Source: Epiperipatus broadwayi
Taxonomy: Eukaryota; Onychophora; Udeonychophora; Euonychophora; Peripatidae
NCBI GenBank assembly: GCA_028023455.1
Contig: JAQFVV010000014.1
Location: 2,173,336-2,237,335 of the forward strand
Length of the DNA stretch: 64,000 bases
Direction of reading: 5' to 3'
Below the pieces are notes generated by a model, which was not told the origin of the DNA, ran no database searches, and saw only the letters and a program-made list of their open reading frames with translations. The position numbers were made by a program, and so were the translations under genes. Within the stretch, counting starts at the first letter, position 1, and each line of letters begins with the position of its first letter. Positions 10,800-23,420 of this stretch are shown piece after piece.

Positions 10800-12720
10800 T
10801 TATTTTTTAATTTTGTAAAATTAAAAGAAATGTTTATTATTCTATAAATATATAATGTTTAGAATCAGATTGTATTCGAAATAAATTTATTTTGTATTTG
10901 AAAATAAGTCAAGAAAAGTGTTAAAATGTGAAACAGAAAATTATTAACTATACACACTCAAAAACTCCCCCTTTTTTTTTTGACCCTTTTGTTTGCAGTT
11001 ATACATTAACTTTTTAAATTTGGAAGGTTATATTCTTTACTTGAATGTATTCTTTATTCATGTATGCTACTAATAAAAATTCCTTACTGATTTGTTTATT
11101 TCATCCTAAAACAAAACAATTGTTGTCATTATTTATTTCATTTGATTACTCTTTAGACTTGTTTACAAATTTGTTGTATTATTTTTAAGATGATTTTCAT
11201 TTTTTTAAATATTAGTTTTAATAAATATTATGAAAAATGTAAATTTTTAATGAGACATAAAGATTTATTTATTAAAAATAAAACCACAAAAATGATTACC
11301 AATTGATTACTAAGATAATTTAAAGCAAAAATTAATTTCAATAATGGCTTTTACAATCTCTTGTAATTTTACACATTATTCACTTCCTTTTACTTTTTCT
11401 ATTTATAAATCCTTCACAGTCAATAAATTAGAATTCTTGCTTTAATTAGTAATAGTTTCCAGAGACTTGCTTTTATCATTTCAAATTATTTTATTCTACT
11501 ATGTAACAATATACAGACTCAATGGTTATAAGCTAACATTTGTATATATCTTAAATTCTCTGAAATAGAATTTTTCTTACATAAGCATTTCTGTGATAGT
11601 TAAATTGTTATAACACTAAAACAAAGATTCAAGACATAATCAAATCCTGAAAAATTTCTTCTTTCTCTTCTCAATATCTATATTAATAGATAGCATGATC
11701 TGTCTGTCTTCTTTTTACTGCTAGGTTTTTTTACACATCTATAAGACAATTTTTTCCATTCTAAATGCCACTTCAAGTGAACAACTATAGTATTTCTTCT
11801 TCAAACAATGATCTCCAAAATATTTTTCTATTCTAACCCAACATCAACACTTCCTTCATTTTTCATCCTGACTGTCTGTGGTAGCTTCAACATGAACACC
11901 AACACCAAATTTCAGTCATATAATTTGTCTTTTTCAGGTGTAAACAGTGTCTATATTTTTAATCTATATAAGAACATTCTTCAGCTAAAGCTCTTAATAA
12001 ATGTTTCTAATGTGAAATAATATATATTTAAAGAAAAATATTCATATAAAAATGTAATAATTAGACTACATTGTAATACTAAGAATACAAAGCAAAGTGA
12101 TTTCATTAGTGCTAAATATTTTACTGTAATTTTACAGAAAATATATTTTGTGAATTAATATGGAAAGATAAGGAAATAAAAATAAATAAAAATTATGTAA
12201 ACTATTCTCAGAATGTAATGCTTCAGAAAATGATATAAAACAGTATGAAATCAAATAAATAATATTATTTCATTGGTTAAAGCTCTAATCTTATGTTCAA
12301 TATTTTTTTAACAAATTAAATTAAAACCAACAAAGTACCATATATATTCCGGTTTACATAATGTTTTTAAATAGCAATGCTATTCTCCTATTTCAGATCT
12401 GAAGACTTGACTTATTCTTGAGTAATTAGTAAATGTCAGATGGTAGTGTTTAATAAATTTTTATCCAGTGTTGTGCTATCTATGTCGCTATACTTGTTTC
12501 TTAATAATGTCATTCTTTGCTGAGGATTTTTGTGTCTGGATCAAATTTACCTAGATTTTTTTAATCCAATATATCTTTCTTCCTGAAACATATTTTATTA
12601 TATTTTTATTCTTTAGTTTTATTCACAATCATTTTAATAATTTGAATCTAAACCTACTTTTTTTGCATAATTAAATAGACCTGAAACTAAATCAATATTT
12701 ACAATTTTAAGCAGCTAGAT
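10800..12720. other. AT-rich non-coding DNA
   Basis: No gene is supported. The sequence has T-rich runs and low-complexity open frames only. Confidence 0.5.
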
Positions 12721-12729
12721 TTTTTGACC

Positions 12730-12960
12730 AGGGGTATCGTAAAAATAATAAAACATCATGTGATTCTCAGTTTTCATAGTGTATTTAGATATTATATTCT
12801 AATCCAGTTCTGCCATAAATATAAGATTGAATATTCATATTCAAAACACCTCATTGATAAAAGCTATAAGCTAGGATGAGGATATGAAGTCAATAGCCCT
12901 CATTAGAGATTTTATTAAAGACTATCATCTGGAATTTATTGCTAAGTGAATAAATTGTTT
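12730..12960. repeat. Diverged family-A repeat copy
   Basis: CCTCATTGATAAAAGCTATA (about 12,847) followed by TTAGAGATTTTATTAAAGAC matches, in order and with substitutions, the family-A segment CCTCACTGATGAAGGCCACA ... GATGGGGATTTTATGCACAA at 494-575. It is older and more diverged than the 0-1.1 kb copies. Confidence 0.5.
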
Positions 12961-13273
12961 TTTTAAAAAATAGATTATTAGTAAAGATGAAAGTCTAATG
13001 GATGGAATTATTAATAAAATTAAATTAGGATAGCATGATTTTGTTATATTAAGAGAAAGTATATCTAATGGCCTTGAAACAAAATATTTTTAATAAACGT
13101 GTTTTACAAAATCTTATTTGTGTAATATAAATTAAGCTACATAATTATACAGTAAAAATTCTGGGGATTTATATAAATGTTTATTGCATGGGATGAATAT
13201 TTCAAAATATAAATTAAATTCTTAAATGCATTTTTGGTGCTGAGTATGTTTCTTGAACTTTTAATGCACAAAT

Positions 13274-13630
13274 TTAGAATTTACTTAAGGAATCAAGACT
13301 TTGTTCTATGCAGAAAGATGATATGTTTATCGAAAAAGAATGAAAAGTGAAATAAATAGATGAGAAGAAAAAAGGTATTGGTATCATTGAAAGAAATTTA
13401 AGAAACTGAAATAAAATAGTAATAAATATGCTGCTAGAATAAATAATCAAACATGGCAACTTTAGTTTTAAATAAGACATCCTGAAAAAAAAATACAATA
13501 AAAATGGATGAGATAAAACAAAGTTTGCTGGAGTAATATGGATAAGAGAAACCAAGGACTGAGTAAGAAACTGAATTAATCTTGCAAACTTTTGTCTGGC
13601 AATGGTTAAAAGTGATATTATATCAAACAT
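13274..13630 (+). mobile_element. LINE C-terminal tail remnant (RTE/lian-like), degenerate
   Basis: The plus strand is purine-rich and reads, across frames and stops, as the tail of a LINE polymerase. There is a basic K/R-rich segment with KKFKKLK (about 13,387-13,410), and then TKFAGVIWIRETKD (about 13,520-13,560) with VRN after a stop. This matches the common LINE tail pattern RRW-x-D-x-I-x-K-x-AG-x-x-W-x-R-x-A-x-DR-x-x-W. Several stops interrupt it, so it is a dead 3' fragment. The opposite-strand open frame of 118 codons (F/S/I-rich) is a shadow of it. The clade name is inference. Confidence 0.5.
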
Positions 13631-13639
13631 TTTTTATAT

Positions 13640-14990
13640 TAACTCATTTCTATTCTAGTCAAATTTAATTATTTTTATAGTTCATAATAAAATTCAAAAA
13701 TAAGCCATTTTAAATACTTTTAGCTTTATTATTCATATTTTCAATCTTTTCGCTACAACTGCCATTTTATTTATCATCCTACTACTAAACAAATATTTAT
13801 TTCTTTGCTCTTTTAATTTTATGGTAATCTGTTATAGTTTATGCTTTTCAAATCATTATACATTATATGTGCATTTACATTACAGTACTTATTTGGTAAT
13901 ACGAGTATATATTAACATGAGTAAGATATTATTTGCTTTAAGAATTATTTATATTTGACATCTGTTGAAATTATATAACATTTGAAAAGTTTCTGGATGA
14001 ATATTAAGCAATTTTATATAAAGAAAATTTTCAATTAGTTGAGAATGTCTGAATAGTATAGAGACCTTTTACCATTGAAAAATGATCCACAAATGGCACT
14101 GATTATTGAGCTGGGTTTACTGGCTGTTTCTCTAAATAATATTTATCTGTGTGGACTGTATAAATTAAAGCATTATTTTATGGTTTTGTTTTTATTTACT
14201 TCAAATATTTATAAGTCAGATTTTATCTTTCCCAATTCGTTTATAACATTTAGATTTTGGTAACAATTACAGACTTATGTTTCCAAAGTACAGTGCACTT
14301 TATTTCATTACTGTTTAATTGTGGCAAAATTTTCATTAAAATAATGTGACAAATGATTTGAACATATTTTCATTTATTTAAACAACTACTGTGATACGCA
14401 TATTTTGATTTAGTTTTGAATTTGGTACTTATCAATTATTCATATATCTCATCTTTTCATTCACCTATTAAGAGATTTCACTGTTTCAGAAAAAGATTTT
14501 TTTTGAAATGTTAAAACATATATCAGTATACATGAATTTTTTACATTCTGTTTCTGGAAGATCATTGCAAATATAGTAAACAAAGAAGGTGTAAAAATTG
14601 AAAACTGTAGTAGACATTCTGAAAATTGTGTATCTATGATTATCATATAGTGTTACTTGATTTTTGTTACTTAAAATCATTTTACAAAACTGTGGTCTTA
14701 TTTTTAATTCAGTGAAAATAATATTTTCAATTTTTTATCTAGCCAATAGGAAATCCCCTAACCTATTACATAAAGAGACTGAAACACAATCTTACCCTAT
14801 CAGTAAACTTGGATCATAGCCTCATTTATTTATTTTTATTTAAGATTATGTCAAAATTATAATTTTTGGGTATAACCTTTTTGGAAAATAGATTAACACT
14901 ACTTGGCAAGTACTTTATAGTAGCCTTCTTAGCGTTAGTACATTGTTTATAGAAAAAGTTTCCATCCTAAACTTCCTGATAATCAATTAA
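13640..14990. other. AT-rich non-coding DNA
   Basis: No gene is supported; low-complexity open frames only. Confidence 0.5.
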
Positions 14991-14997
14991 AAATACT

Positions 14998-15300
14998 ATG
15001 AGAAATATTATTGGTGCACACAAGTATACTCCTTTGCAATGGCTTTCTGTCCTTTCACATATTCCCCCTCCGGTTATAAGGGGAAAAAATCTTACAAAGT
15101 CTAATGAGCAGATTAAAACTTATCAAGATAATGTTTTACAACCTAAGATCTCAAATCAGAATTTTTCTTTTGGATGTTAAATCAAGAATCTGCAATCAAA
15201 GATTTATGACATTAAAAATAGAATTCTTACAAAGTTTCAAATAAATTCATATTTCCATATTCAAAAATAAAGCACTTTCCAGATTCTACTGGAGTCTCAG
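14998..15300 (+). mobile_element. LINE ORF2 C-terminal fragment
   Basis: A 60-codon frame (14,998-15,180) contains YTPLQWLSVLSHIPPPVIRG near its start. This is the TP-x-x-WL-x-VLS-x-I-x-PP-x-x-RR motif found in the C-terminal region of many animal LINE polymerases, between the RT thumb and the terminal zinc finger. The frame stops at 15,178-15,180. A possible continuation (IKNLQSKIYDIKNRILTKFQ) follows to about 15,240 and then decays. No catalytic RT block is seen upstream, so this is a short truncated copy. Confidence 0.6.
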
Positions 15301-16199
15301 CAAGAGGAAAACCCATAATGATGACAATTAAACAGCCCCTGATTTTTATAAATGTCAACAAATCCAAAACTTGAATCTTATAGTTAATAACTATCAAAAC
15401 CAAAGCTATGTTGATAGAATTGAAGGATTTAATGAAGATAAATTTATTTGTGAATCTATTTCCTGGTTGGAAACTCTATATTTTGTTAATAGTTCAGCTG
15501 TTGTTGTTTTTTTTTTAAAAAAAAAAACCCTTATGCTGTATAAATAAATTTAATAATCATTTCAAATTCTATATTCTGCCATGAATGTTATGAAAAATCT
15601 TAAAGATATACAGAATGTTTTAAAACAATTTTTAATTACAATATTGTAAATAATTCTAGAGACATGTCAGCTCCAATTATTGTGCATAATGTGGTTTATT
15701 GTGGCTACTATACTTCACAAAAAAATTGACAAATTGCTTTGCAGTATACATGTATTTCAGGAGTATTGTTTTTCATCAGTCACTGTGGTAGCTGCAGTAA
15801 AATGTTTTGCACATGCCAATTGCAACAGACATTTCTTCTGATTTATTTATATTTGATGTGAAATGTATTCACTTGTTTATTGCATATTTTGCTCTTATTT
15901 AATTAACTTCTTTTATAAGTTTTATTTTATTTGATGAATAATACCAGTATAAAATATGTTCACCATGTTTATAATTTTTTTTTTAAAAAAAAGGTGACAT
16001 CAAGACTGTATATTTGGTAATAAAAGAACTACTTAGTGTTTTCATCTTGATCTTTTAACAATTAGATTTTTTTTTAAATTTGATTGTAAAAGATAAATAT
16101 GGAACAGTGAGACATTTTTACAAAGTTTGCATTAGTGAATGGTAAATTAAGAGTCAGTGCTTAAGAAATACAAAAACTTCTATATCACTGTGATGGTTG
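15301..16199. other. Unassigned, moderately complex region
   Basis: No gene is recognised. Parts are less AT-rich (for example 15,380-15,480 and 15,660-15,840) and could be old coding TE sequence. The segment around 15,662 (ACATGTCAGCTCCAATTATT) weakly resembles 28,736 (AAATGTCAGCTTCAATCATC), which hints at a shared repeat. T-run/A-run fold-backs occur at 15,508-15,528 and 15,977-15,994. Confidence 0.35.
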
Positions 16200-16450
16200 C
16201 ATCATATTACAGTTGTATTATTGTTTTTTACAGATACCTCTATCATTCATCAACTTCAGAATAAATTAGGATTTTACCCTTCATGTAATAATGGCTGAAT
16301 ACTCATTTCTGCCCAGTGGTAAATTTATCATTGTGTTGACTTGGGTACTTACCAGAAATAAAAGTCCTAAATATTTTTGAGGTCTGATAAATAAATTCCC
16401 AGGGTTAATTCTTCCACGATTTGAATCCCAAATCTCATGTTATGGCAAGA
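16200..16450 (-). repeat. SINE-like sequence with B-box match
   Basis: The minus strand reads GGGATTCAAATCG (plus about 16,419-16,431), a good Pol III B-box. It is followed by a moderately GC-rich body. Less AT-rich than the flanks, it looks like a tRNA-derived SINE remnant. No confident A box was found, so the assignment is tentative. Confidence 0.35.
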
Positions 16451-18460
16451 GATGGATATGGGTTTTATCTTTAAATTCAAAACATTTTTTGCATGTACAG
16501 AATATCTAGCTATTTTAATCATGGTGCATCATTGACAAGGCACGATCTTCATATATTGTGCTGCTTGGATAGAGTAGGAAGTGATAGCTGATAACTAATC
16601 TTATTATTCATCTGCTTTTCAAATCTTTTTGCAAATTTCATAAAACTCAAAGACTTAAAAAAAAGTAGACACAATCTATTTATATCCTTGTAAGCATTTT
16701 CCTAACGCTATTCTATAATTAATTTTCACATTTAGATATGTACACACATTTGTGTATGTATATAGAAAACTTTCACAGATTTGAGCAGTATGATGTCCAA
16801 ACTTTTGCAAATTATTTGTTATGTCAGCAGCTCTTCAGACATCAGTTTTTCAGATTTCATCTTAACTTTCTTCAGCACTTTTCAATTGTCATTTCCTTCT
16901 GACAAGTCATTAGTCAAGAAAAGCTACCACTAATAGCTGCTCAACATCCTCCATCTGTTCACTAATTAGTTTGTTTGTGTTGATAATTCTGGTTATCCCA
17001 ATACTTGACTATTGACAAGTAAAACTAAATTGCTGCATCAGAAACTTGTCAAAAGTTTCAGCAAAGCAGAGATCCCAGCAATCAAATCTTGTCAGAAGCA
17101 TTGATTTTATTTACTAATTGGATTAAAATTAAGAAAAAAATTCATTTAGGTATTCATTTGATCAGAGGGGGATAATTTCATCGGTATAAGTATAGTTTCT
17201 ATTTTTTAACTTTTTTTTTTTTAGTTAAATGTTAAAAGATGTTATACTCATCTTTACTTTAATGCTATACCTATGTAATAATATATATATAAACACATAC
17301 ACGTATTTGATTTACATATGGAAAAAATAATGATGGGTACGAAAAAGTCATTCATTAGGAAAGAAAGAAAAGGAAGGGTTCAAAAATGATGAAGTGGTTT
17401 AAATAAGTTTATATACATAAACACATATACATGAAGGGGCTCGTGGTTATCGCCATGCTCATTATTTGGGATCTGAATGAATATAGACATTTTTTCCAAG
17501 TCATAAACAGACTTTTTCTTTCAAGAACATGTCATAGCCATCCATTGTGATTAGTAAGTGGATACCTAGTTATTTTTAGCTAGGAGGTAATTTAAAAATA
17601 GATTAATTGGGATTGATGATTTGAGTAGCAATACACTGATTGCAAAAATGAAAAATATGACTATCATTATTGATTAATGAGATTTCTTCCTTTCACAGGC
17701 GCTAAGTACATGATTACTCTTATACATACATCAAACAATATATTAATATTTATGTAAGTGCACATATTTATAGTTTTAGGCTTGTATCTTTTTAAAATAA
17801 ATTATAATGTATTAAATCTTTTTTTTATCATTTATAATTTATACTTTCTATACGATCTGAAAAAAATTTTAAATCAATTTACAGGTAGTCATTTTAAACA
17901 GAATGCTTTATACATAGGCAGCTATGTTTATGGGTCTTTATTAAATGTATTTATACAAATGAAAGTGCTATTTGCAACTAAGAATAAAACGCATTGTAGA
18001 ATTTAATGGCCAAGAATTTTATTTATAATGAATTTTGTTTTCCTCAAATTTCATTGAGTTTATTGAACTTTATTGGGTTATAATCTCTAAGACATGAGAT
18101 GAATATATTATTAAATTTTTTTTCCTGCAGTATATTTTATTCAGTAAATGATTAGAGGTGTTAAACGAATTAAATTAAAGTTCACGTTATTTGTAATACT
18201 TCTCTTAAAATTGATTAACAAGACTGAAAATTTTATTGCAAAATTATTTCTGAAGAAAAGAGAAAAAAAACTAATTAAGCTCACGCCTAAATAAAGATTA
18301 TTTTCAGCAATAATTTATTTATCTATCATGTACACAGGACGACTTGTTTACAAGAATTTAAATATTCATTAGCAACAACAGTAGTCACTGTTATTGTAAA
18401 TAAATTTTGATAATATTATAGAATTAATTTTTATCGTAGAAAAATAATAATAATAATGGC
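16451..18460. other. Unassigned AT-rich DNA with a less AT-rich island at 16.8-17.1 kb
   Basis: No gene is recognised. Bases 16,830-17,110 are less AT-rich and read like old repeat sequence. A short GC-rich patch (GGGGCTCGTGGTTATCGCC, near 17,437) stands out. The 82-codon frame at 17,758-18,006 is low-complexity and is not supported as a gene. Confidence 0.4.
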
Positions 18461-18469
18461 AGAATTATT

Positions 18470-20045
18470 CCAATCATAGAGTCAAATACCTTAAGCAAAT
18501 CAATATATAAATCACTTTTTTGCAGCATTACATTTGCATTTCTTTCCCAAACTAAAACTATATCTGTAGTATTTCCTAGTCTCTAAAGCTATTTTGAGTT
18601 TCTGATAAACATTCCTCTATGACTGGAAGCAATTTATTCAACACAATTCTTGAAAACATTTTTGCTGTAGTGGATAATAATGATATTCTGTGATAATTAC
18701 TGCAATCTTCTCTATTCCTTTCCAAATTGGAACAATATATTCATTCTTAAAATTAGGTGGCTATATAAGTTCATGGATCCAAATACTTCAATTACAATAT
18801 TTCTGAAGTTAATGTATTACCATTATATTTAAATTTCAGCAGATATCTCAACAGGATCTGTAGTCTTTACATTGTTGAGATTACGAAGAGCTGTTTTGAC
18901 TTCATTAAGCTGAATATCTTTGCCCAAATCTAAATGAATAGATAAAATGGATATATAGATAAAAAACATCATTTCAATTTTTATTCCAAAGATGATCAAT
19001 ATACTCTTTTGACCAATTTAAAATATTGACATCATAGAAGAAAATGTTATTGCTGCATTTACTAAAATTGTATTAACCCATATTTTTTAGTTTATCAAAA
19101 AAAAAAGATCTAAAGGGATCACAGTTATTTTAATGTCTGTTTCTTATTTACAGCTTAATTTACCAATCATTTTAAGACTTCTTGTTGATTATTGAAGCTT
19201 CACATATAATTTATTATTATATCAAGCAGAAAATGTCATACATTTTTTAAAACAAGTCACTAATAATAAGGTCATTGTCAGAAAACCATGATTCTTTTTT
19301 TAGTGAACCACAAATAGATTTATTTATATATAAAACATTTCTTAATTGAAATTTAGCATGTGTAATATTCCAATGATTGAAATAAAACCTATTTTAACTC
19401 AACTATCATTTTCATTTACAGAACATATTAATTTATAATCCATCTCATAATCTGTATTTGTAAGTCTTTTTCTTTTATTCCTAATTACATTGTAATATAG
19501 TGTTATTGTTTTCAGCATGACTATAATCATGTTCTTTTATAGCAATTTTTTTATTTAAACAAAATTTATTATAGTCAATCATATTTGCAAAACGTTGGTA
19601 ATAGAGGTGGTCATGTGATGTTTATTGGCTTAATAGCAAGTTGTTTGAGTTTAAAGTACAAATACCATTATGACTTTTGCCTAAAATCTGTTATTTCCAT
19701 CAGTATATGCATTAAAATTTTCAAGAAGAAAAATTTAATCTTTTAGTAATATCTCTGCAATAATATTATCCAGCAATTAATAAATACTGTTTTTTTTTTT
19801 AATTGTCTGAATTAATGGTTAGGGACTAGACACTAATAAAATGAACACTAGAACTTTTGTCCAAGACAAGTTTTAACACCATTAGCCTTCCATTAATATA
19901 ATGATGAATTCTAAGAATAGAAGATACTAAATTAGACTTTACAGCAAATATAATACCATGCATTCTTCTTGAATTGAATGATTTGCTTTTCCAAAAAAAA
20001 ACAACTTGTAACCATCTGCTTATTTTATGAAACTCTCTCATCTAT
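18470..20045 (-). mobile_element. RTE-like LINE: AP-endonuclease plus reverse transcriptase, decayed
   Basis: Read on the minus strand from 20,045 downward, this gives an ordered though broken LINE polyprotein. The endonuclease starts with FFWKSKSFNSRRMHGIIFAV (about 19,925-19,985) and continues to an FISV segment near 19,826. A degraded GDFN-equivalent (LLENFNAYTDGN) lies near 19,690-19,730, followed by the linker KESWFSDND (about 19,275-19,300; usual W-F-D-x-N-D). The RT entry is VKTALRNLNNVKTTDPVEIS (about 18,845-18,910; usual A-x-x-x-LKNNKA-x-G-x-D-x-I). Next come FKNEYIVPIWKG (about 18,715-18,755; usual WK-x-x-x-I-x-P-x-x-KG) and SDLYIDLLKVFDSM (18,475-18,520; motif A). Many stops and frameshifts occur, and motif C (YADD) is not reached. 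Similar copies lie at 33.9 and 48.5-50.1 kb. The RTE/BovB-like naming is inference from motif style. Confidence 0.75.
19605..19632 (+). repeat. Short dispersed motif inside the LINE remnant
   Basis: GGTCATGTGATGTTTATTGG recurs at about 679-700 and, with one change, at 44,514-44,533. A related complement (CATCACATGACCACC) sits at 37,121-37,135. Here it interrupts the endonuclease portion of the RTE-like element, so it may mark a small insertion. Confidence 0.5.
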
Positions 20046-20734
20046 AATATGAGTTTCATTAATAACTTTTACATTGATCTTAAATTTTGATAACTTCTTA
20101 GCCCTAATGCTGTTCTGTATTTTTATCTTGAAGAGTTTGTATTGAATATAGTTCAAACATTCCTTGTTTATCACTCAAAAAATTTATCCAGCATAGCAGC
20201 CTAACCAGAATATGTGAGAGAGACCATTTTAGTCATTTTCTAAGTCCCTTCTACTTCCCACTAGGCAGGATGATTCCTAAATACGGATTCCTAAATATAC
20301 AATCTTAACTCAGTTGAAACTCCTTTTGTGAAGATTCTAATTAAGGAATATCCATTTATTAAAACTGACCATTGTCATAGAAGGCTCGTAATACAGGATT
20401 CTTCTTAAACTTAAGTGACAATAGAAGAAAAAGAGGTAGACAAAAAAATGTATTAAAAACTATATAGTTCTTGATGAAACAATAAAATATTCACCATACT
20501 ATAAACTTTATGCAAATTTTTAATATCATTAAAGTAATAATAACAGTAATTGAATGCCTTAGTATTTAGAAGTTCATAAGCTCCTGTTCAGAAGTAGTAG
20601 ACCTGGAGCTATTATCTATGGATTTTGAACTCCACAATTTACTTCTCTACTTCTCAATTAAAACAACTATGATTTTCAATAATAATTTATTCTTGCTTTA
20701 ATTTTTCTAATTATGAAAAATCTTACACAATAAT
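20046..20734. other. AT-rich non-coding DNA upstream of the RTE-like endonuclease
   Basis: No gene is recognised. The stretch lies 5' of the endonuclease remnant on the minus strand and could hold its decayed 5' region. A near-direct duplication ATTCCTAAATACGGATTCCTAAATA occurs near 20,272-20,297 (unit ATTCCTAAATACGG). Confidence 0.4.
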
Positions 20735-21555
20735 GAATAAAATAAAGTCATACATCACATGACCCAAATTTATAAGCTTGTAAATAAAAAATAAAGAGCA
20801 GTGCTAATTGCTTTAACAAACTTTATTGATAAATGTTGCAAAAGAAAGCATTTAAAATTTTCTATCTAGAAATTATCCTCAGACCACTGGTTTAATGTTT
20901 TGGCAATCCTCAGTGAGGCACTAGGGTAATTTCAGACACTAGATCTAAAAATACCATCTCAAAACTGGTATTTTTCTAAAAGTTAATTGTTAAATAGAAA
21001 ATCTGAAATTTTCAGACACCTATATGTCTTCAAATCCAGCTATCTAATTTAAATAGCTATATGGGGCTGGAAAATTTTCAGCCAAACCATATATTAGCAA
21101 TTAGCACAGCTCCTTATTTTTTATTTACAAGTTTATAACATTGGGGGTTATGTGATGTATGACTTTATTTTATTTACTATTTATAGCTTTGCTTTTATGT
21201 CTTAAGTGATGTTATATTGCTAAGGCTATTAATATATGGTTTGGCTGAAGATTTCTCAACCCCATATAGCTATTTAAGTTAGACAGCTGGGTTTGAAGAC
21301 ATATAGGTGTCTGAAAATTTCATATTTTCTACTTAATATTTAACTTCTAGATAAATGCTGGCTTTGAGTTGGTATTTTAAGATCTGGTGTCTGAAATTAT
21401 CCTAGCACCTTGCTGAGGATTGCCAAAGCATGAAACCAGTAGTCTGAGGATTAGGGATAATTTCTAAATAGAGACTTTTAAATGCTTTGTTTTGAGGCAT
21501 TTATCAATAAATTTGTTAGAGCAATTTGCACTGCTCATTATTTCTTATACAATAT
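20735..21555. repeat. Large palindrome, family B (nested inverted repeats)
   Basis: The outer arms, about 20,796-21,098 and 21,228-21,537, are imperfect reverse complements of about 300 bp. In addition 20,735-20,815 is inverted again at 21,095-21,175 (shared AAGTCATACATCACAT and its complement), giving a nested structure. The arms share blocks with the 23.4-24.6 kb palindrome (CAAATCCAGCTATCTAA, AAATAGCTATATGG, GACACTAGATCTAAAA), so these are one family. No coding frame is seen; a fold-back or MITE-type element is likely. Confidence 0.85.
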
Positions 21556-22580
21556 CTTAGATTTCTATAATAATTAATATTCATCTTTTTTGTAACATTT
21601 CTGATGTAATTGATTAATAATATATTTTTTAATATTAGCTTAGGCTGAAGTTTAAAAGTGAAAATGAAGAAGCTTCAGAAATAATTTTTTCAGCTGGAAT
21701 TTTTTATCTTGTCATTATTAAATGATATTTTTTTTACAAGAAATTAAATATTCATAAAATTTGTATTTAACTTTCAAACCATTAAATAAGAATAGTAATA
21801 AAATGGTACAATACTTCCAAGTTATTAAAAATAATAATGATAATTGATTGGTATATTGTTCAGAAATCAATAAGAATTTTGTGCATTGAAAGTTATAGTA
21901 TTAGAATTATGATCCATGGTTCCAGCATTCCCCACCTTATCACTGCACTAAACCTTGTAGAGCTTCCAATTCATTGATAATTATTTGTGGTTGCTCTAAC
22001 TCATCTATTTTTCTATATTTAACAAAGGCTTCAAATGTATGGTTTTGTTCTTCCTCATTGTAACATTGCCACCAGGATAAATTTTTTTATTAAATATACA
22101 AAAAAAAATAAAAAAATATAACAATTGTTTAAAAGATTATATGACTTTTAAGCATAGTAGTCTCATTTAATTGATCAAATATTGATTGTTTTAATGTTTT
22201 ACCTATAAATAAACATTTAGCTTTTAAATTAATGACTATATTATGTTACTTAATTGCAGTGGATATTGTCTTTCATTGATGTTAGATCCAGTTATTGCAA
22301 CAAATAATCATATGGTTTGTTATTCAGGAAATTATGTTTCATTTGAGCACCAAATCAACTTAGATGAAAAAAATTGAAAATTTTTTCCCCAGTTGGCATT
22401 TTATTCAAGAATCCTTAGCTCTTAAGTCCATTCGACTACTATAATGCTAAACTGCATAATGTGGCAACTAATGTTTAATCAGAAAAGATGAAAACTATAT
22501 TATTTTGTGTATCCTATTTATATATAAGTAAATGTAAGCCTTTTTTTAGAAACACTAAATTGTCGGTGATACTTTTCAGT
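21556..22580. other. AT-rich non-coding DNA
   Basis: No gene is recognised. A slightly less AT-rich piece at 21,910-22,070 is not assignable. Confidence 0.45.
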
Positions 22581-22588
22581 TGTTATTC

Positions 22589-22660
22589 TTTTAAAATATA
22601 TTAATAGTTACAAACACATCAGTGTTTAAAATATATTAATAGTTACAAACACATCAGTGT
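22589..22660. repeat. 36-bp tandem duplication
   Basis: Two adjacent, essentially identical copies of a 36-bp unit (core TTAATAGTTACAAACACATC) abut at about 22,625. The duplication is recent and local. Confidence 0.8.
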
Positions 22661-22950
22661 TACAAGAAGATATGAATGTGAAATAATTTTGTTGAGAGAA
22701 TAAATGAATTTCCTTGAGGCCATTGAAAGAATTAAGATAGAGATCTGAATTTGCTAGAAGAAATAACAGTAAATGGAGAGAGAATTTTTTAATGGAACCT
22801 AAGAAATTATAAAAAGCCAAAAAAGAGATCACATATAAGGTGGAATGGATCAAATAAGGAATGGGCTGATGTAATGTGGAGAAAAAATGCTAGAGATTGT
22901 GGAACTGGATCAAACTTGGAGCAATCAATATCTAAATTGGTCATTTTTAT
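22661..22950 (+). mobile_element. LINE C-terminal tail remnant, degenerate
   Basis: The plus strand reads, with frameshifts, as a basic Trp-containing tail. KPKKRSHIRWNGSNKEWADV (about 22,815-22,875) is followed by MWRKNARDCGT and LEQSISKL. This resembles the LINE end pattern GRP-x-x-RW-x-D-x-x ... W-x-x-x-A-x-D-x-x-x-W. The segment upstream (22,665-22,760) also looks like old coding DNA, with several stops. It is probably the same class as the fragment at 13.3 kb, but the evidence is weaker because few invariant residues survive. Confidence 0.35.
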
Positions 22951-23420
22951 CTCTATCTATTAATGAAAGTTAAAAATTTTTTTTTTAAAAATTACTTGAC
23001 AAGAGGTTATTCAGGTGAACTGCACTTATTGTCTTCAAAAATGTTTAGAAAATTTACTGGCAGATAAAATGAATAATTTCTTTGATAACTGTAAATAGAT
23101 AAATAAATAGTTAATAGTTCGATAAGTAAGCTCAAACAACATTTAATTTATCTATTGCACAGAAAGATCTTTTAGAGAAACATTGAAAAATATATTGTTT
23201 ATTAGAATTGAAATCGTCTGGTGGAAAATGTTAAGAAATTTTGTATTCTTTTTTTATCTTCAATATAAGTATTGCTAAATACTGATTTGGCAGCCTTTGA
23301 TTGTTCACTGAATTAGTGACAGGTGATTTTTTTTTAAAAAAAAAAATCTTTTTATTGGATCTGTATTTGATTTTAGATCATTGTTATGATAGTTGATGTT
23401 TGAGATCAATATATATATAA
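22951..23420. other. AT-rich spacer with T/A fold-backs
   Basis: No gene is recognised. Long T-run then A-run palindromes occur near 22,977-22,996 and 23,325-23,347. Confidence 0.5.

Noticed and set aside
13274-13630. 118-codon minus-strand frame that looks like a membrane protein
   Set aside because: It is the complement of a purine-rich LINE tail on the plus strand. The hydrophobicity comes from reading AAG/GAA-rich coding DNA backwards.
19986-20010. Run of A inside the RTE-like frame as a programmed frameshift site
   Set aside because: Other blocks of the same element are broken by ordinary decay, so a homopolymer slip is simpler.
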